Of a stretch of 15,724 bases of DNA, positions 1-7,540 are shown one piece after another. Numbering within the stretch: position 1 is the first letter of the stretch; each line of letters starts with the position of its first letter. The position numbers and the translations under genes are program-made. The notes beneath the pieces were generated by a model. It made no database searches, was not told the DNA's origin, and saw nothing but the letters and a program-made list of their open reading frames with translations. The DNA is from Arenibacter sp965652575 (GTDB taxonomy: Bacteria; Bacteroidota; Bacteroidia; Flavobacteriales; Flavobacteriaceae): NCBI GenBank assembly GCA_965652575.1, contig CBFGWQ010000079.1:1-15724 (forward strand), in the 5' to 3' direction.

Positions 1-723
1 CTAAATAAGGCTGTCAAGGCCCTGAACGGCAACAAATCTCTCGGTAGTAAAACCTTCCCCGTAGGCAATACCAACTATTCTGCCCAGATCCCTTGACCTA
101 TAAACAACACTATCTATAAAATTTTTGCTGCTGATAGGTGTTTCCGGTTCTTTGCTCTTTGGGTCATAAAATTGGGAACTATAGGCCATAATGGCCTTGA
201 CCTTGATATCAATAAATTCCGATACGTCCACTACGAAATCGGGTTCAAGGTTTTTCCATTGGATGTAATGATGAACCAATTTTGGCCTCCAGGCCTCTTG
301 CCATTGTTCTTCCCCGTCAATCCTGGTGTCGATCTTTATAAGACCGCTCAAAAAACAGGCATCGCTTACCAGTTTGCCCCCCTTGGCATGATCAATGTGC
401 CGATCTTCAATGGCATTGCACAATACCGTTTCCGGTCTGTATTTCCTGATCATTTTTATAACTTCCAATTGATGCTCCCGGTCGTTGGTGAAAAAGCCAT
501 CGGCAAATTCCAGATTCTCGCGGACAGCTACCCCTAGAATACTGGCAGCAGCAGCAGCTTCCCCATCCCTGATTTCGGCAGAGCCACGGGTACCCAATTC
601 CCCACGGGTCAAATCTACAATACCAACTTTTTTGCCATTGGCCACTTCTTTTGCTATAGTGGCCCCGGCCCCCAATTCGGCATCATCGGGATGCGCACCA
701 AATACCAATATGTCTAATTTCAT
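1..723 (-). CDS. bshB1: BshB1, N-acetylglucosaminyl-malate deacetylase of bacillithiol biosynthesis
   Basis: This is a cytoplasmic zinc deacetylase of the LmbE/PIG-L fold. In bacillithiol synthesis the family removes the acetyl group from N-acetylglucosaminyl-malate, so that BshC can then add cysteine. The 240-residue product has the zinc motif GAHPDD at residues 9-14 (His11 and Asp14 as ligands) and the third ligand in RHIDH (His112). It also carries the BshB1-type block LTRGELGTRGS at 38-48 and a C-terminal YGEGFTTERF block. Length matches the family, at about 235-240 residues. I chose the ATG at 723. An in-frame TTG at 768 would add 15 residues encoded by a palindromic repeat and is unlikely. 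The stop codon is the first three bases of the window. The neighbour upstream is a trans-sulfuration enzyme on the same strand, 272 bp away. No signal peptide is visible. I am confident of the family and fairly confident of the BshB1 subtype. Confidence 0.92.
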   Translation of the reverse strand: MKLDILVFGAHPDDAELGAGATIAKEVANGKKVGIVDLTRGELGTRGSAEIRDGEAAAAASILGVAVRENLEFADGFFTNDREHQLEVIKMIRKYRPETVLCNAIEDRHIDHAKGGKLVSDACFLSGLIKIDTRIDGEEQWQEAWRPKLVHHYIQWKNLEPDFVVDVSEFIDIKVKAIMAYSSQFYDPKSKEPETPISSKNFIDSVVYRSRDLGRIVGIAYGEGFTTERFVAVQGLDSLI

Positions 724-739
724 GTATTTATGTTTATTG

Positions 740-760
740 CCTGCCTGTTCGGCAGACAGG
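740..760. repeat. Hairpin repeat in the bshB1 leader
   Basis: The arms cctgcctg (740-747) and cagacagg (753-760) pair with one G-T wobble around a 5-base loop. The palindrome lies 17 bp upstream of the bshB1 start codon and inside its probable untranslated leader. On the plus strand it is followed by five T residues, which mimics a terminator, but no rightward gene precedes it. The gcctgcctg core recurs at 13716-13724, so this is probably one copy of a dispersed palindromic repeat rather than a dedicated regulator. Confidence 0.5.
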
Positions 761-787
761 TTTTTCAATGGTCACATGTAACCTCCA

Positions 788-967
788 CCCTTGCCGGTAC
801 GAACATTGATGACCAAAATAATCATTTCGTTGTGTATCCAATAATTATTTAAGTTATGTCGGTTTCATTTAGTCTATGCCTATTTTGTTTTACCTCACCC
901 AGAACTGCCCGAAAAGGCATTTCTGACCTCTCCCAAGGAGAGGTGAACCCGTCCCTACCGGCAAGGG
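788..967. repeat. Short element bounded by a 12-bp perfect inverted repeat, with an internal hairpin
   Basis: The sequence cccttgccggta (788-799) recurs as its exact reverse complement at 956-967. Just inside the right arm is a perfect 8-bp stem with a 3-base loop at 926-944 (acctctcc/ggagaggt). The block fills most of the gap between bshB1 and the trans-sulfuration gene and contains no credible ORF. The right-arm sequence ccctaccggcaa (953-964) recurs exactly at 7390-7401. This looks like a degenerate, non-coding mobile or palindromic repeat of flavobacterial type. I see no target duplication that would prove insertion. Confidence 0.45.
813..841 (-). promoter_or_regulatory. Candidate promoter of bshB1 (TTG-N18-TATTTTGG)
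   Basis: Read on the minus strand, TTG at 841-839 is followed by 18 bases and then TATTTTGG at 820-813. This is one base off the Bacteroidetes -7 consensus TAnnTTTG, with correct spacing from the -33 TTG. It would start transcription near 806 and give an 80-base leader containing the hairpin at 740-760. This is pattern matching only. Confidence 0.35.
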
Positions 968-995
968 CGGATTGGTTAGCCCCGAGGTGTTCACT

Positions 996-2150
996 TTATT
1001 TCCTTAGGGTTTCCAATGCTTGTTCAATATCAGCAATTAAATCCTCAGTTTCTTCAATGCCAACGGAAAAACGTATTAACCCATCCGCAATTCCCTGTCG
1101 CTTCCGTTCTTCGGCACTCAAAAGGGAATGTGATGTCAATGTAGGGGAAAGTACGGTACTTTCCACTCCCGCCAAACTCATGGCCGGTTTTATTAATTTT
1201 AATGCCTTTTGAAATTTGGAAGCATTAAAATCGGCATTCAATTCAAACGACAGCATGCCCCCAAAGCCCTTCATCTGCCCTTTGGCAATATCGTGGTCCG
1301 GATGTGAGGGCAGACCGGGGTAATATACGGCAGCTATATCCTTATGTTTATAAAGGTATTCGGCCATGACTTGGGCATTGGCATTTTGCGCCCTTACCCG
1401 GATTCCCATTGTTTTAATGCTCCTTTCCAATAACCAAACCGTATAATCACTAAGACTGCCCCCAAAATTTTTGGCCAGATCATATATCCTTTTTATATGG
1501 GCTTCCGTGGAAGCCACGGCCCCTGCACAAATATCGGAATGTCCGCCCATATATTTTGTGGCACTGTGTATGACCACATCAATTCCAAAATCAATAGGGT
1601 TTTGATTTATGGGACTGGCAAAAGTATTGTCGATCATGGATATAAGTCCATACTTTTTGGAAATATCGGCAACCGCCTTTAAGTCGGTGATGTTCAATAA
1701 TGGATTTGATGGCGTTTCCAGGTAGATAACTTTTGTATTTCCTTTTATTTTGTCTTCAAAATCCGCTGCCTTAAAGCCATTGGTAAAAGAATAGGATATC
1801 CCAAACTTTTCAAACTCTTCCACCACAAGGTTATAGGTACCTCCATAAATGACCTTTTGTATTACTACATGGTCTCCCGCTTTTAAAAAGGCCAATAAAG
1901 AGGTGCTGATGGCGGCCATACCACTACCAAAAATCAAGCCTGCTTGGGCATGTTCCAGGGCCGCTATCTTTTTGGCAAGGGCCACCTGGTTGGGAGTGTT
2001 GAAATATCTCGGGTAACGCTTTACATCGATATCTTCAAAGGCATAGGCCGTTCCCATATACAATGGGGAAATGGCTCCCTTGAATTCCTTGTCCTCCAGC
2101 TGTCCAAAATGGGTACAGATGGTATTGGTGCCTTTTTTTTCGGGTTTCAT
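996..2150 (-). CDS. Trans-sulfuration family PLP enzyme (cystathionine gamma-synthase/gamma-lyase type)
   Basis: This is a fold-type I, PLP-dependent Cys/Met metabolism enzyme of 384 residues, the normal family length. The internal aldimine lysine is Lys199 in HSATKYMGGHSD. Asp174 in the IDNTF block would contact the cofactor ring nitrogen. YPRY at 46-49 supplies the Tyr-x-Arg pair that binds PLP phosphate across the subunit interface. The SLAGVES block near residue 325 carries Glu330, at the position occupied by glutamate in cystathionine gamma-synthases and gamma-lyases. At 102-105 the sequence is YGGT, where methionine gamma-lyases have YGCT, so methionine gamma-lyase is unlikely. Synthase and lyase cannot be separated by eye. 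The ATG at 2150 is clear. The gene lies 39 bp after the MATE transporter on the same strand and is probably co-transcribed with it. It is a cytoplasmic enzyme of cysteine/methionine interconversion. Confidence 0.88.
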   Translation of the reverse strand: MKPEKKGTNTICTHFGQLEDKEFKGAISPLYMGTAYAFEDIDVKRYPRYFNTPNQVALAKKIAALEHAQAGLIFGSGMAAISTSLLAFLKAGDHVVIQKVIYGGTYNLVVEEFEKFGISYSFTNGFKAADFEDKIKGNTKVIYLETPSNPLLNITDLKAVADISKKYGLISMIDNTFASPINQNPIDFGIDVVIHSATKYMGGHSDICAGAVASTEAHIKRIYDLAKNFGGSLSDYTVWLLERSIKTMGIRVRAQNANAQVMAEYLYKHKDIAAVYYPGLPSHPDHDIAKGQMKGFGGMLSFELNADFNASKFQKALKLIKPAMSLAGVESTVLSPTLTSHSLLSAEERKRQGIADGLIRFSVGIEETEDLIADIEQALETLRK

Positions 2151-2189
2151 GGTATTGTTTTAAACAAGCTATAAAATTACAAAAAATGG

Positions 2190-3599
2190 CTATACTTGGA
2201 TTTCTTTCCACTTTCCTTTTTTAAATAGAACAAGAGTTACCACGGTTAATATAATCTCGGCTACGGCAATGGCAATAAAAACACCAACGGGGCCATAATC
2301 AAGGATAATGGCCATTAGGTAGGCAAATGGCAACTGAAATACCCAAAAGACCAAAAAGTTGATCTTGGTAGGGGTTTTTGTATCGCCTGCTCCGTTAAAA
2401 GCCTGGGTCAATACCATGCCATAGGCATAAAAAACATATCCTGCAGCAATTACCTGTAAACATAATGTCCCGTTTTCGACCACGCTTGGAGCGGTACTAA
2501 AGAGCATAATGATCTCTTTGGCAAAACATAGGTACAGTACAGATATTAGAAACATAAAATAGGCATTGTACTTTCCTGTTTTCCAAACGGACATTTCGGC
2601 CCTATCCGCTTGCTTGGCACCCAAATTTTGGCCTACCAAAGTAGCGGCTGCGTTGCTCATCCCCCAGGAAGGCATAAGGGAAAACATCATTACCCTTATA
2701 GCTATGGTATATCCTGCAAGGACCTCACTTCCAAATTCGGACATAATTCGCATCAAAAAGATCCAACTGGAGGTTCCTATCAAAAATTGGGCTATACCCC
2801 CTAATGAAACCTTAATTAGGCCCATCATTACCTTAAAACGAAAAACAAGGTCGGCAAAACCGATCTTTATCTTGCCCCACCCAAAAAACAAGATCGCCAA
2901 TTGGAACAAAACTGCGGCACCCCTGCCAATATTGGTAGCAATGGCAGCACCCTTTACCCCGAATTCGGGAACGGGTCCCCATCCAAAAATAAATATAGGA
3001 TCCAGCAAAATATTCAGTCCGTTGGAAAGTACCAAGGTCCACATGGCCATTGAGGCATCACCCGCACCTCTAAATATGGCATTGATCAGGAACAAAAGTA
3101 AAATGGTAATGTTGCCCCCGAGCATTAATCGGGTATACCCCTGCCCTTCTTCTATAAGTTCGGGGCTACCACCCATCAATTCCAAAATTTCCCTGGCATA
3201 AAAGGCCCCGATACTCCCGGTAATAATGGCTATGGTTATTCCCAAAAAAATGGCCTGTACGGCCGCTTCCCTGGCCCCTTTTGGATTTTTTTCGCCAATT
3301 CTTCTGGCAACCACTGCCGTTGCGGCCATACTCAAACCTATGGATACGGCATATATCAAGGTAATTACCGATTCCGTTAGCCCAATGGTAGCCACGGCAT
3401 TAACGCTCACTCTGGAAACATAGGCTATATCTACCAGGGCAAAAACCGATTCCATCAGCATTTCCAGTATCATTGGAATGGACAACATAAAAATGGCCTT
3501 GCGGATACTTCCTGTAGTGAATTCGGATTCTTTGCCGGTAATGGCAGCAATAAAATGTTTATATAATTTGGGAAAGCTAAGCTTGTTGTGATTTTGCAT
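2190..3599 (-). CDS. MATE family multidrug/metabolite efflux transporter
   Basis: This is a 469-residue inner-membrane protein with about 12 hydrophobic segments in two homologous halves, as expected for a MatE (NorM/DinF-like) antiporter driven by H+ or Na+. Paired motifs show the internal duplication: FRGAGD at 176-181 and FNGAGD at 401-406. The cytoplasmic loop ARRIGEKNPKGA near 98-109 is mirrored by VGQNLGAKQADRA near 322-334. The N-terminal 30 residues are hydrophilic and precede the first membrane segment. The substrate cannot be inferred from sequence. The gene is transcribed ahead of the trans-sulfuration enzyme with a 39-bp gap, so export of a sulfur metabolite is possible, but this is only context. 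The ATG at 3599 fits the domain start. A 156-bp gap separates it from the ccsBA stop. Confidence 0.9.
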   Translation of the reverse strand: MQNHNKLSFPKLYKHFIAAITGKESEFTTGSIRKAIFMLSIPMILEMLMESVFALVDIAYVSRVSVNAVATIGLTESVITLIYAVSIGLSMAATAVVARRIGEKNPKGAREAAVQAIFLGITIAIITGSIGAFYAREILELMGGSPELIEEGQGYTRLMLGGNITILLLFLINAIFRGAGDASMAMWTLVLSNGLNILLDPIFIFGWGPVPEFGVKGAAIATNIGRGAAVLFQLAILFFGWGKIKIGFADLVFRFKVMMGLIKVSLGGIAQFLIGTSSWIFLMRIMSEFGSEVLAGYTIAIRVMMFSLMPSWGMSNAAATLVGQNLGAKQADRAEMSVWKTGKYNAYFMFLISVLYLCFAKEIIMLFSTAPSVVENGTLCLQVIAAGYVFYAYGMVLTQAFNGAGDTKTPTKINFLVFWVFQLPFAYLMAIILDYGPVGVFIAIAVAEIILTVVTLVLFKKGKWKEIQV

Positions 3600-3647
3600 G
3601 GGTATGGAATTATGTTGGACTTAAAAAATGGGTGCAATCAATATTAT

Positions 3648-3667
3648 GGAATCCAATTTTGGATCCC
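3648..3667. promoter_or_regulatory. Imperfect palindrome upstream of the MATE gene
   Basis: The arms ggaatccaa (3648-3656) and ttggatccc (3659-3667) pair at 8 of 9 positions. The site lies about 50 bp upstream of the MATE start codon, a suitable place for an operator. No regulator is encoded nearby, so it may be chance. Confidence 0.2.
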
Positions 3668-3755
3668 TTACCTGATTGAACCGACATCTACTAAATACAT
3701 AACTCCTTTACTTCATAATGGCACAAATTTGCATTAATTTTTTAAAAACACAAAA

Positions 3756-6700
3756 CTATCCGACATAGTATTTTTTATTTTTCCAATAGCTTACAGCACC
3801 CAATACCACTACCCCAAAAACAGTGTAATAAATAAAAGTGGGGGTTATAACCTGAGCGCCACTGGCATAACTGTGCAATCCTACCAGATAAAAATTGACA
3901 CCAAAATAGGTCATCATTATGCTTGCAAAAGCAACAACACTGAGAAAATTGAACAACCATTTTCCCCTTAAACCGGGAATCAATCTTATATGGATCACAA
4001 AGGCATAGATCATAATGGAAATCAGGGCCCAGGTCTCTTTCGGATCCCAGCCCCAATAACGGCCCCAACTTTCATTCGCCCATTGGCCTCCCAGGAAATT
4101 ACCAATGGTCAGCATTACCAAACCAACCGTTAAGGACAGTTCATTGATAATGGTAAGCTCCTTGATGTTCAGCTCCATTTTTTCCTTGTTGTCCTTATTC
4201 GTCATTATGATCAACAGCAGACTTACCACGCCCAGGATCATTCCCACGGTGAGCGGACCATAACTGCCTACAATTACTGCAACATGGACCATTAACCAAT
4301 AACTATCCAATACAGGGACCAGATTGGCTATGGAGGGATCTACCCAACTCTGATGGGCGATCCACAACAACATGGAGGTGACAAAAGTAGCTGCCGCCAC
4401 CGTCATATTACTTTTTTTACTGAACAGTAGGCCCATCCCCAAAGTGGCCCAGGAAACGTATAGTATACTTTCATAGGCATCGCTCCATGGCGCATGACCG
4501 GAAATATACCATCGCATTGCCAATCCCAGCGTATGCAGTATAAAAAACGTATAAATCAATATTTTAAATCCAGCTATACCAAACCTAAGTGCTTTCCTGT
4601 CCCTAATAATCTGAAATACAAGTAGGGCAAACATCAATAAACCTACCAAGGCGTAATATCTATAGAGTTTATTGAATATATCTACCTTATTATAGAAAAC
4701 TTCCGCTTTAATTTTGCTTTCCGAAGGCAATACTTCACTACCGTGATTTTCCTGGTTCTTTTTAAAGGCGGCCAACAATTTATCGGCTTCTGAATAGTCG
4801 CCTGTTTTTACCGCCTTTTCCAGGCTCATTAAATAGAAGGGGACGGCATTTTTAATGAAATTGGCATATAGGGAATCGGAAACCTGGAACTGTCCTCCCC
4901 TATATTCCACGGCCGAGACCCATTTATTGTTTTCATCGTTCAACAAGGGAAATATTTTTACAATTTTCCCTCCCAAAGCCTGATCCAATAGTACCAAACG
5001 TTCATCCAAGGCTATAAAATCCTTCTGAAATTGGTTGGGGGTATTGGTGGTATAGGCCTCTTGGAGATAAGGTGTTAATTTGTATTGTCCTTTTTCATCA
5101 AAGAAATCGGTGGCCTTTATGTACTCCCTATCATGGTCCACTCCCAAAATTTTCCGAATACTATCATTCTGTCCTTTCTTGTCCACCGCTATAAATTCGG
5201 CATTGTACCAGGCCGCCGGATTTAACATCATGGACAGGAACACTTGATCGGAATTGAAATCGGTATACTTATCCTTGAGACTCAATTTTCTCAATAGTTC
5301 CGACGAAAAGGTATTTATGGGTTTCATACGCCCTCCGGCATCCTGAACCACCAACTTTCCAAAATTGGCGGCATGTTCCTTGGACGGGGTTATGGCGTGC
5401 AAAAGGGAATCTATCTGCCGGGGCGTTGGCATGTTGCTATGGGCATGGTCGGTAACAGCCCCATCCGTTTGCGCCATAGCACTTGGCCCTGCAATCAAGA
5501 GCAGGATCATCGTTACTTTGGCCTGCTTCTTTTTTAGTTTCTCCAAGGATTCACCCAAGCTTTTAAATCTGGTCTTGCCATAGAACATAATCCCCATAAG
5601 TCCGGCATACAATAAAAAATAGCCAATATAGGTTATCCATGTGCCCCAAAAGTCGTGGTTTACAGATAGTACCGTACCTTTTTCATCCGGATGGAAACTG
5701 GCCTGGAAAAACCTATACCCCTTGTGGTCCAGGATATGGTTCATATAAATATCGTAGTCAAAGGGACGGTCGTCCTCAATGGTCACCTTGCTCATAAACG
5801 ATGCGTAGCTGTTCTCGGTTCCGGGATGTTTTTCCGCAATAAAATCGTTTAGCTTAATACCAAACGGCAAGGTATGTACCTTGGATCCGTAAGAAAGGTT
5901 AAAATCCAACCCCCCTACCTCAAATTCTCCCGAAAAATTGGCCACTCCCTTTGCGCCCAATAGTTTTTTGCGCACCGTTTCCCCGTTAGTGCTGATATCT
6001 ACTATCAGGGCATCCAGGTCGTTCTCCGTTTTTTCGTTTTCCGGAATGGATATAACACCATAGGAACCTTTGATGATGGGTTCGGGAATTACAAATTGCA
6101 TGCCTGCGGTAGTATATAGTGACCTTAATTGCAGTGTTTGCAGACTATCTTTCAACAGCTCTCCCTGGAATTGATCGGCCATTCTCATAAACTGGCCTTC
6201 GAAGGGCGATTTTATTTGATACCCCCCATCCGATTCAATAATATTTATGGCACCTTCCGTCATCTTGTTCAAAGCAAACAGTACGTTGTGTATACTACTG
6301 ACCTCTCCACTTTCCAAATAATGTTCATGCCGTTGTCCGTCGCCCGCCTCCACAATCTTTAAATATTCCCTGCCATCGGCATCTTCGATCAAACCTTCCT
6401 TGGCCCCTTCTATAAAGCCGGCGTAGGATATGGTAAACGGTTGTCCGTTATAATCGGAATTCCAGGGTAAATTGGATTTGATGGCTTCCGGGGTAACCAA
6501 TATATCGTCTTCCAAAATCTTCCGCTTGGGTTCGTTGTCTATCTCCCCATCCACATAAACCGTCAGGTAGGTCTTATCGGAATAAAATACATTTTCCGTA
6601 TTGCCTTCCCTAATGGGCATCATACCTTCAAAACTTATGTATCGGGTAACAAATGCCCCAAGAATGATCAAAATCCAGGAGAGATGTAAAACAAGTACTG

Positions 6701-6932
6701 CCCATTTTTCCTTTCTCAATAACTTATATCGGGAAATATTACCAATAAAATTGATAACAAAAAAAACCATGATGGCCTCGAACCAGGTGGTATTGTAAAT
6801 CCAAATTCTTGCGGTTTCCGTACTGTACCAGCTCTCTATAAAGGTCCCAAAGGCCATAGCAGTGGCAAATACAATAAATAAAACGGCCATTAAACGTGTG
6901 GAAAAGAAAAATTTCTTAAGGAATTCGATCAT
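3756..6932 (-). CDS. ccsBA: CcsBA, fused ResB/CcsA cytochrome c haem lyase and transporter (system II)
   Basis: This membrane protein moves haem across the inner membrane and attaches it to apocytochromes c. It has 1058 residues from the ATG at 6932. The N-terminal ResB-like half has three membrane segments within about residues 10-98 (the third with VLHLSW, His83), a large periplasmic domain and a membrane segment near 431-450. The C-terminal CcsA half has the haem-binding WWD motif, WANESWGRYWGWDPKETW, at 951-968. Conserved histidines flank it: His800 (ILHTLG), His883 (LMVHVAV) and His1020 (LHSYASG). These match the TM-His and P-His pairs of CcsBA. The fusion is usual in Bacteroidetes. A signal-peptide-like segment with an AMA/QT site lies at 475-488, between the halves. 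An in-frame TTG at 6965 lies inside the predicted -7 box and is rejected as the start. This is probably the first gene of the leftward group. Confidence 0.93.
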   Translation of the reverse strand: MIEFLKKFFFSTRLMAVLFIVFATAMAFGTFIESWYSTETARIWIYNTTWFEAIMVFFVINFIGNISRYKLLRKEKWAVLVLHLSWILIILGAFVTRYISFEGMMPIREGNTENVFYSDKTYLTVYVDGEIDNEPKRKILEDDILVTPEAIKSNLPWNSDYNGQPFTISYAGFIEGAKEGLIEDADGREYLKIVEAGDGQRHEHYLESGEVSSIHNVLFALNKMTEGAINIIESDGGYQIKSPFEGQFMRMADQFQGELLKDSLQTLQLRSLYTTAGMQFVIPEPIIKGSYGVISIPENEKTENDLDALIVDISTNGETVRKKLLGAKGVANFSGEFEVGGLDFNLSYGSKVHTLPFGIKLNDFIAEKHPGTENSYASFMSKVTIEDDRPFDYDIYMNHILDHKGYRFFQASFHPDEKGTVLSVNHDFWGTWITYIGYFLLYAGLMGIMFYGKTRFKSLGESLEKLKKKQAKVTMILLLIAGPSAMAQTDGAVTDHAHSNMPTPRQIDSLLHAITPSKEHAANFGKLVVQDAGGRMKPINTFSSELLRKLSLKDKYTDFNSDQVFLSMMLNPAAWYNAEFIAVDKKGQNDSIRKILGVDHDREYIKATDFFDEKGQYKLTPYLQEAYTTNTPNQFQKDFIALDERLVLLDQALGGKIVKIFPLLNDENNKWVSAVEYRGGQFQVSDSLYANFIKNAVPFYLMSLEKAVKTGDYSEADKLLAAFKKNQENHGSEVLPSESKIKAEVFYNKVDIFNKLYRYYALVGLLMFALLVFQIIRDRKALRFGIAGFKILIYTFFILHTLGLAMRWYISGHAPWSDAYESILYVSWATLGMGLLFSKKSNMTVAAATFVTSMLLWIAHQSWVDPSIANLVPVLDSYWLMVHVAVIVGSYGPLTVGMILGVVSLLLIIMTNKDNKEKMELNIKELTIINELSLTVGLVMLTIGNFLGGQWANESWGRYWGWDPKETWALISIMIYAFVIHIRLIPGLRGKWLFNFLSVVAFASIMMTYFGVNFYLVGLHSYASGAQVITPTFIYYTVFGVVVLGAVSYWKNKKYYVG

Positions 6933-6962
6933 TTTGGCAGGAAAGGTTTGATTTAAATCATG

Positions 6963-6970
6963 CAAAAATA
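6963..6970 (-). promoter_or_regulatory. Candidate -7 box of ccsBA (TATTTTTG)
   Basis: Read on the minus strand the bases are TATTTTTG, an exact match to the Bacteroidetes TAnnTTTG element. Transcription would begin near 6957, giving a leader of about 25 bases before the ATG at 6932. I do not see a TTG at the usual -33 distance, so the call rests on the -7 box alone. It also argues against translation from the upstream TTG at 6965. Confidence 0.35.
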
Positions 6971-7053
6971 CATTTTTATAAGGGTTTAAATATTAAATCT
7001 TTTGTTAATATGAGTAAATCCCTGGTTTTGGTTCATGACAAAAAATAGTTTTT

Positions 7054-7121
7054 CGTCATCGCGAGGTACGAAGTGATCTGTCGCCCATTAAACAGATTGC
7101 TTCACTATGTTCGCAATGACG
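7054..7121. repeat. Long imperfect inverted repeat (cgtcat...atgacg)
   Basis: A left arm of about 28 bases starting cgtcatcgcgaggtacgaag (7054) and a right arm ending tgttcgcaatgacg (7121) are imperfect reverse complements around a short centre. The form resembles the widespread cgtcattgcgag-type intergenic palindrome of Bacteroidetes. No coding function is apparent. Confidence 0.6.
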
Positions 7122-7135
7122 TAAACGTAAAAGCT

Positions 7136-7195
7136 CCTCCCTTTGTCCAAAGGGAGGTGTCCCGCCCAGGGCGGGACGGAGGGATCTGAAATCCC
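7136..7195. repeat. Three consecutive stem-loops
   Basis: Three hairpins follow one another almost without spacers. They are 7136-7157 (cctccctttg/caaagggagg), 7159-7177 (gtcccgccc/gggcgggac, the strongest and most GC-rich) and 7181-7195 (gggat/atccc). As none follows a T-run or a gene end, they are more likely a composite intergenic repeat than terminators. Confidence 0.6.
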
Positions 7196-7289
7196 AAGAC
7201 ATGGGGATAATGGCAAAAGACAGGGAAAAGATGAAAATCGGAGCTTCGATCTCTCCTTTCTTGCCCGGCCAAAGGGCAGGGCAATTCAT

Positions 7290-7312
7290 TCCCCTCTTTT
7301 TAAAAGAGGGGA
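7290..7312. repeat. Perfect 11-bp palindrome (tcccctctttt/aaaagagggga)
   Basis: The arms at 7290-7300 and 7302-7312 are exact reverse complements with a single central base. The cccctctt core resembles the repeat at 13650-13657. This is another copy of the palindromic repeat families that fill this intergenic region. Confidence 0.5.
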
Positions 7313-7511
7313 GCTTTTGGAAAGAACCCCGTTGATACCAAAAACCAACCATGGCCACTGCCCGTTCACTGGAAAGTGTTTTTGATCCGCCCTACCGGCA
7401 AAGGCAGGCCCGTCCGAACGATCCGGGCAGGCCCGAGGCAAAGCCGTCAGGAAATTGTAAAGATTAAAGATTTTTAATGGAACGGGCTAAAAAACTTTTG
7501 CCCTAGCGCTA

Positions 7512-7519
7512 TATTTTTG
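7512..7519 (+). promoter_or_regulatory. Candidate -7 box before the DUF2520 gene (TATTTTTG)
   Basis: TATTTTTG matches TAnnTTTG exactly and would start transcription near 7525, about 16 bases before the ATG at 7541. A second match, TACTTTTG at 7530-7537, is too close to the start codon unless the message is leaderless. Neither has a well-spaced -33 TTG. Confidence 0.25.
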
Positions 7520-7540
7520 ATATAATAGCTACTTTTGAGT

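Larger units (their letters stand above)
6933..7540. other. 608-bp divergent intergenic region packed with palindromic repeats
   Basis: This gap separates leftward ccsBA from the rightward DUF2520 cluster. The first 100 bp are AT-rich and hold the ccsBA promoter candidate. From 7054 to about 7440 the sequence is a patchwork of palindromes. Besides the three repeats listed separately, it has ttgccc/gggcaa at 7261-7284 and cgggc/gcccg at 7424-7435, and it shares ccctaccggcaa (7390-7401) with the region upstream of bshB1. Open frames here translate repeats and resemble no protein I recognise. The last 100 bp turn AT-rich again before the next gene. Confidence 0.6.

Noticed and set aside
740..765. 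Hairpin plus five T residues resembling an intrinsic terminator on the plus strand
   Set aside because: No rightward gene ends before it, and on the transcribed minus strand it lies in the leader of bshB1. It is better explained as a dispersed repeat.
724..768. In-frame TTG extension of bshB1
   Set aside because: The extra 15 residues are encoded mostly by a dispersed palindromic repeat. The ATG at 723 gives the family's normal length and the usual MKLDILVFGAHPDD start.
2566..3201. 211-codon plus-strand frame
   Set aside because: It is antisense to the MATE gene, whose minus-strand protein has clear paired family motifs. The plus-strand product is Pro/Ile/Lys-rich with no recognisable fold.
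3668..3700. 10-codon minus-strand frame preceded by AAAGGAG, upstream of the MATE gene
   Set aside because: It looks like a leader peptide with a good ribosome site, but Bacteroidetes rarely use such sites and there is no attenuator-like hairpin pair or telling codon run.
6933..6965. In-frame TTG extension of ccsBA
   Set aside because: The TTG lies within an exact TAnnTTTG promoter box, upstream of the predicted transcript start. The ATG at 6932 fits the family's N-terminus.
7056..7385. Overlapping frames of 80-100 codons on both strands
   Set aside because: They read through palindromic repeats, show no domain or sensible composition, and overlap each other.
7535..7540. TTG start two codons before the DUF2520 ATG
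   Set aside because: It overlaps a -7-like box, and the Rossmann strand begins directly at the ATG (MISLVLLGTG).
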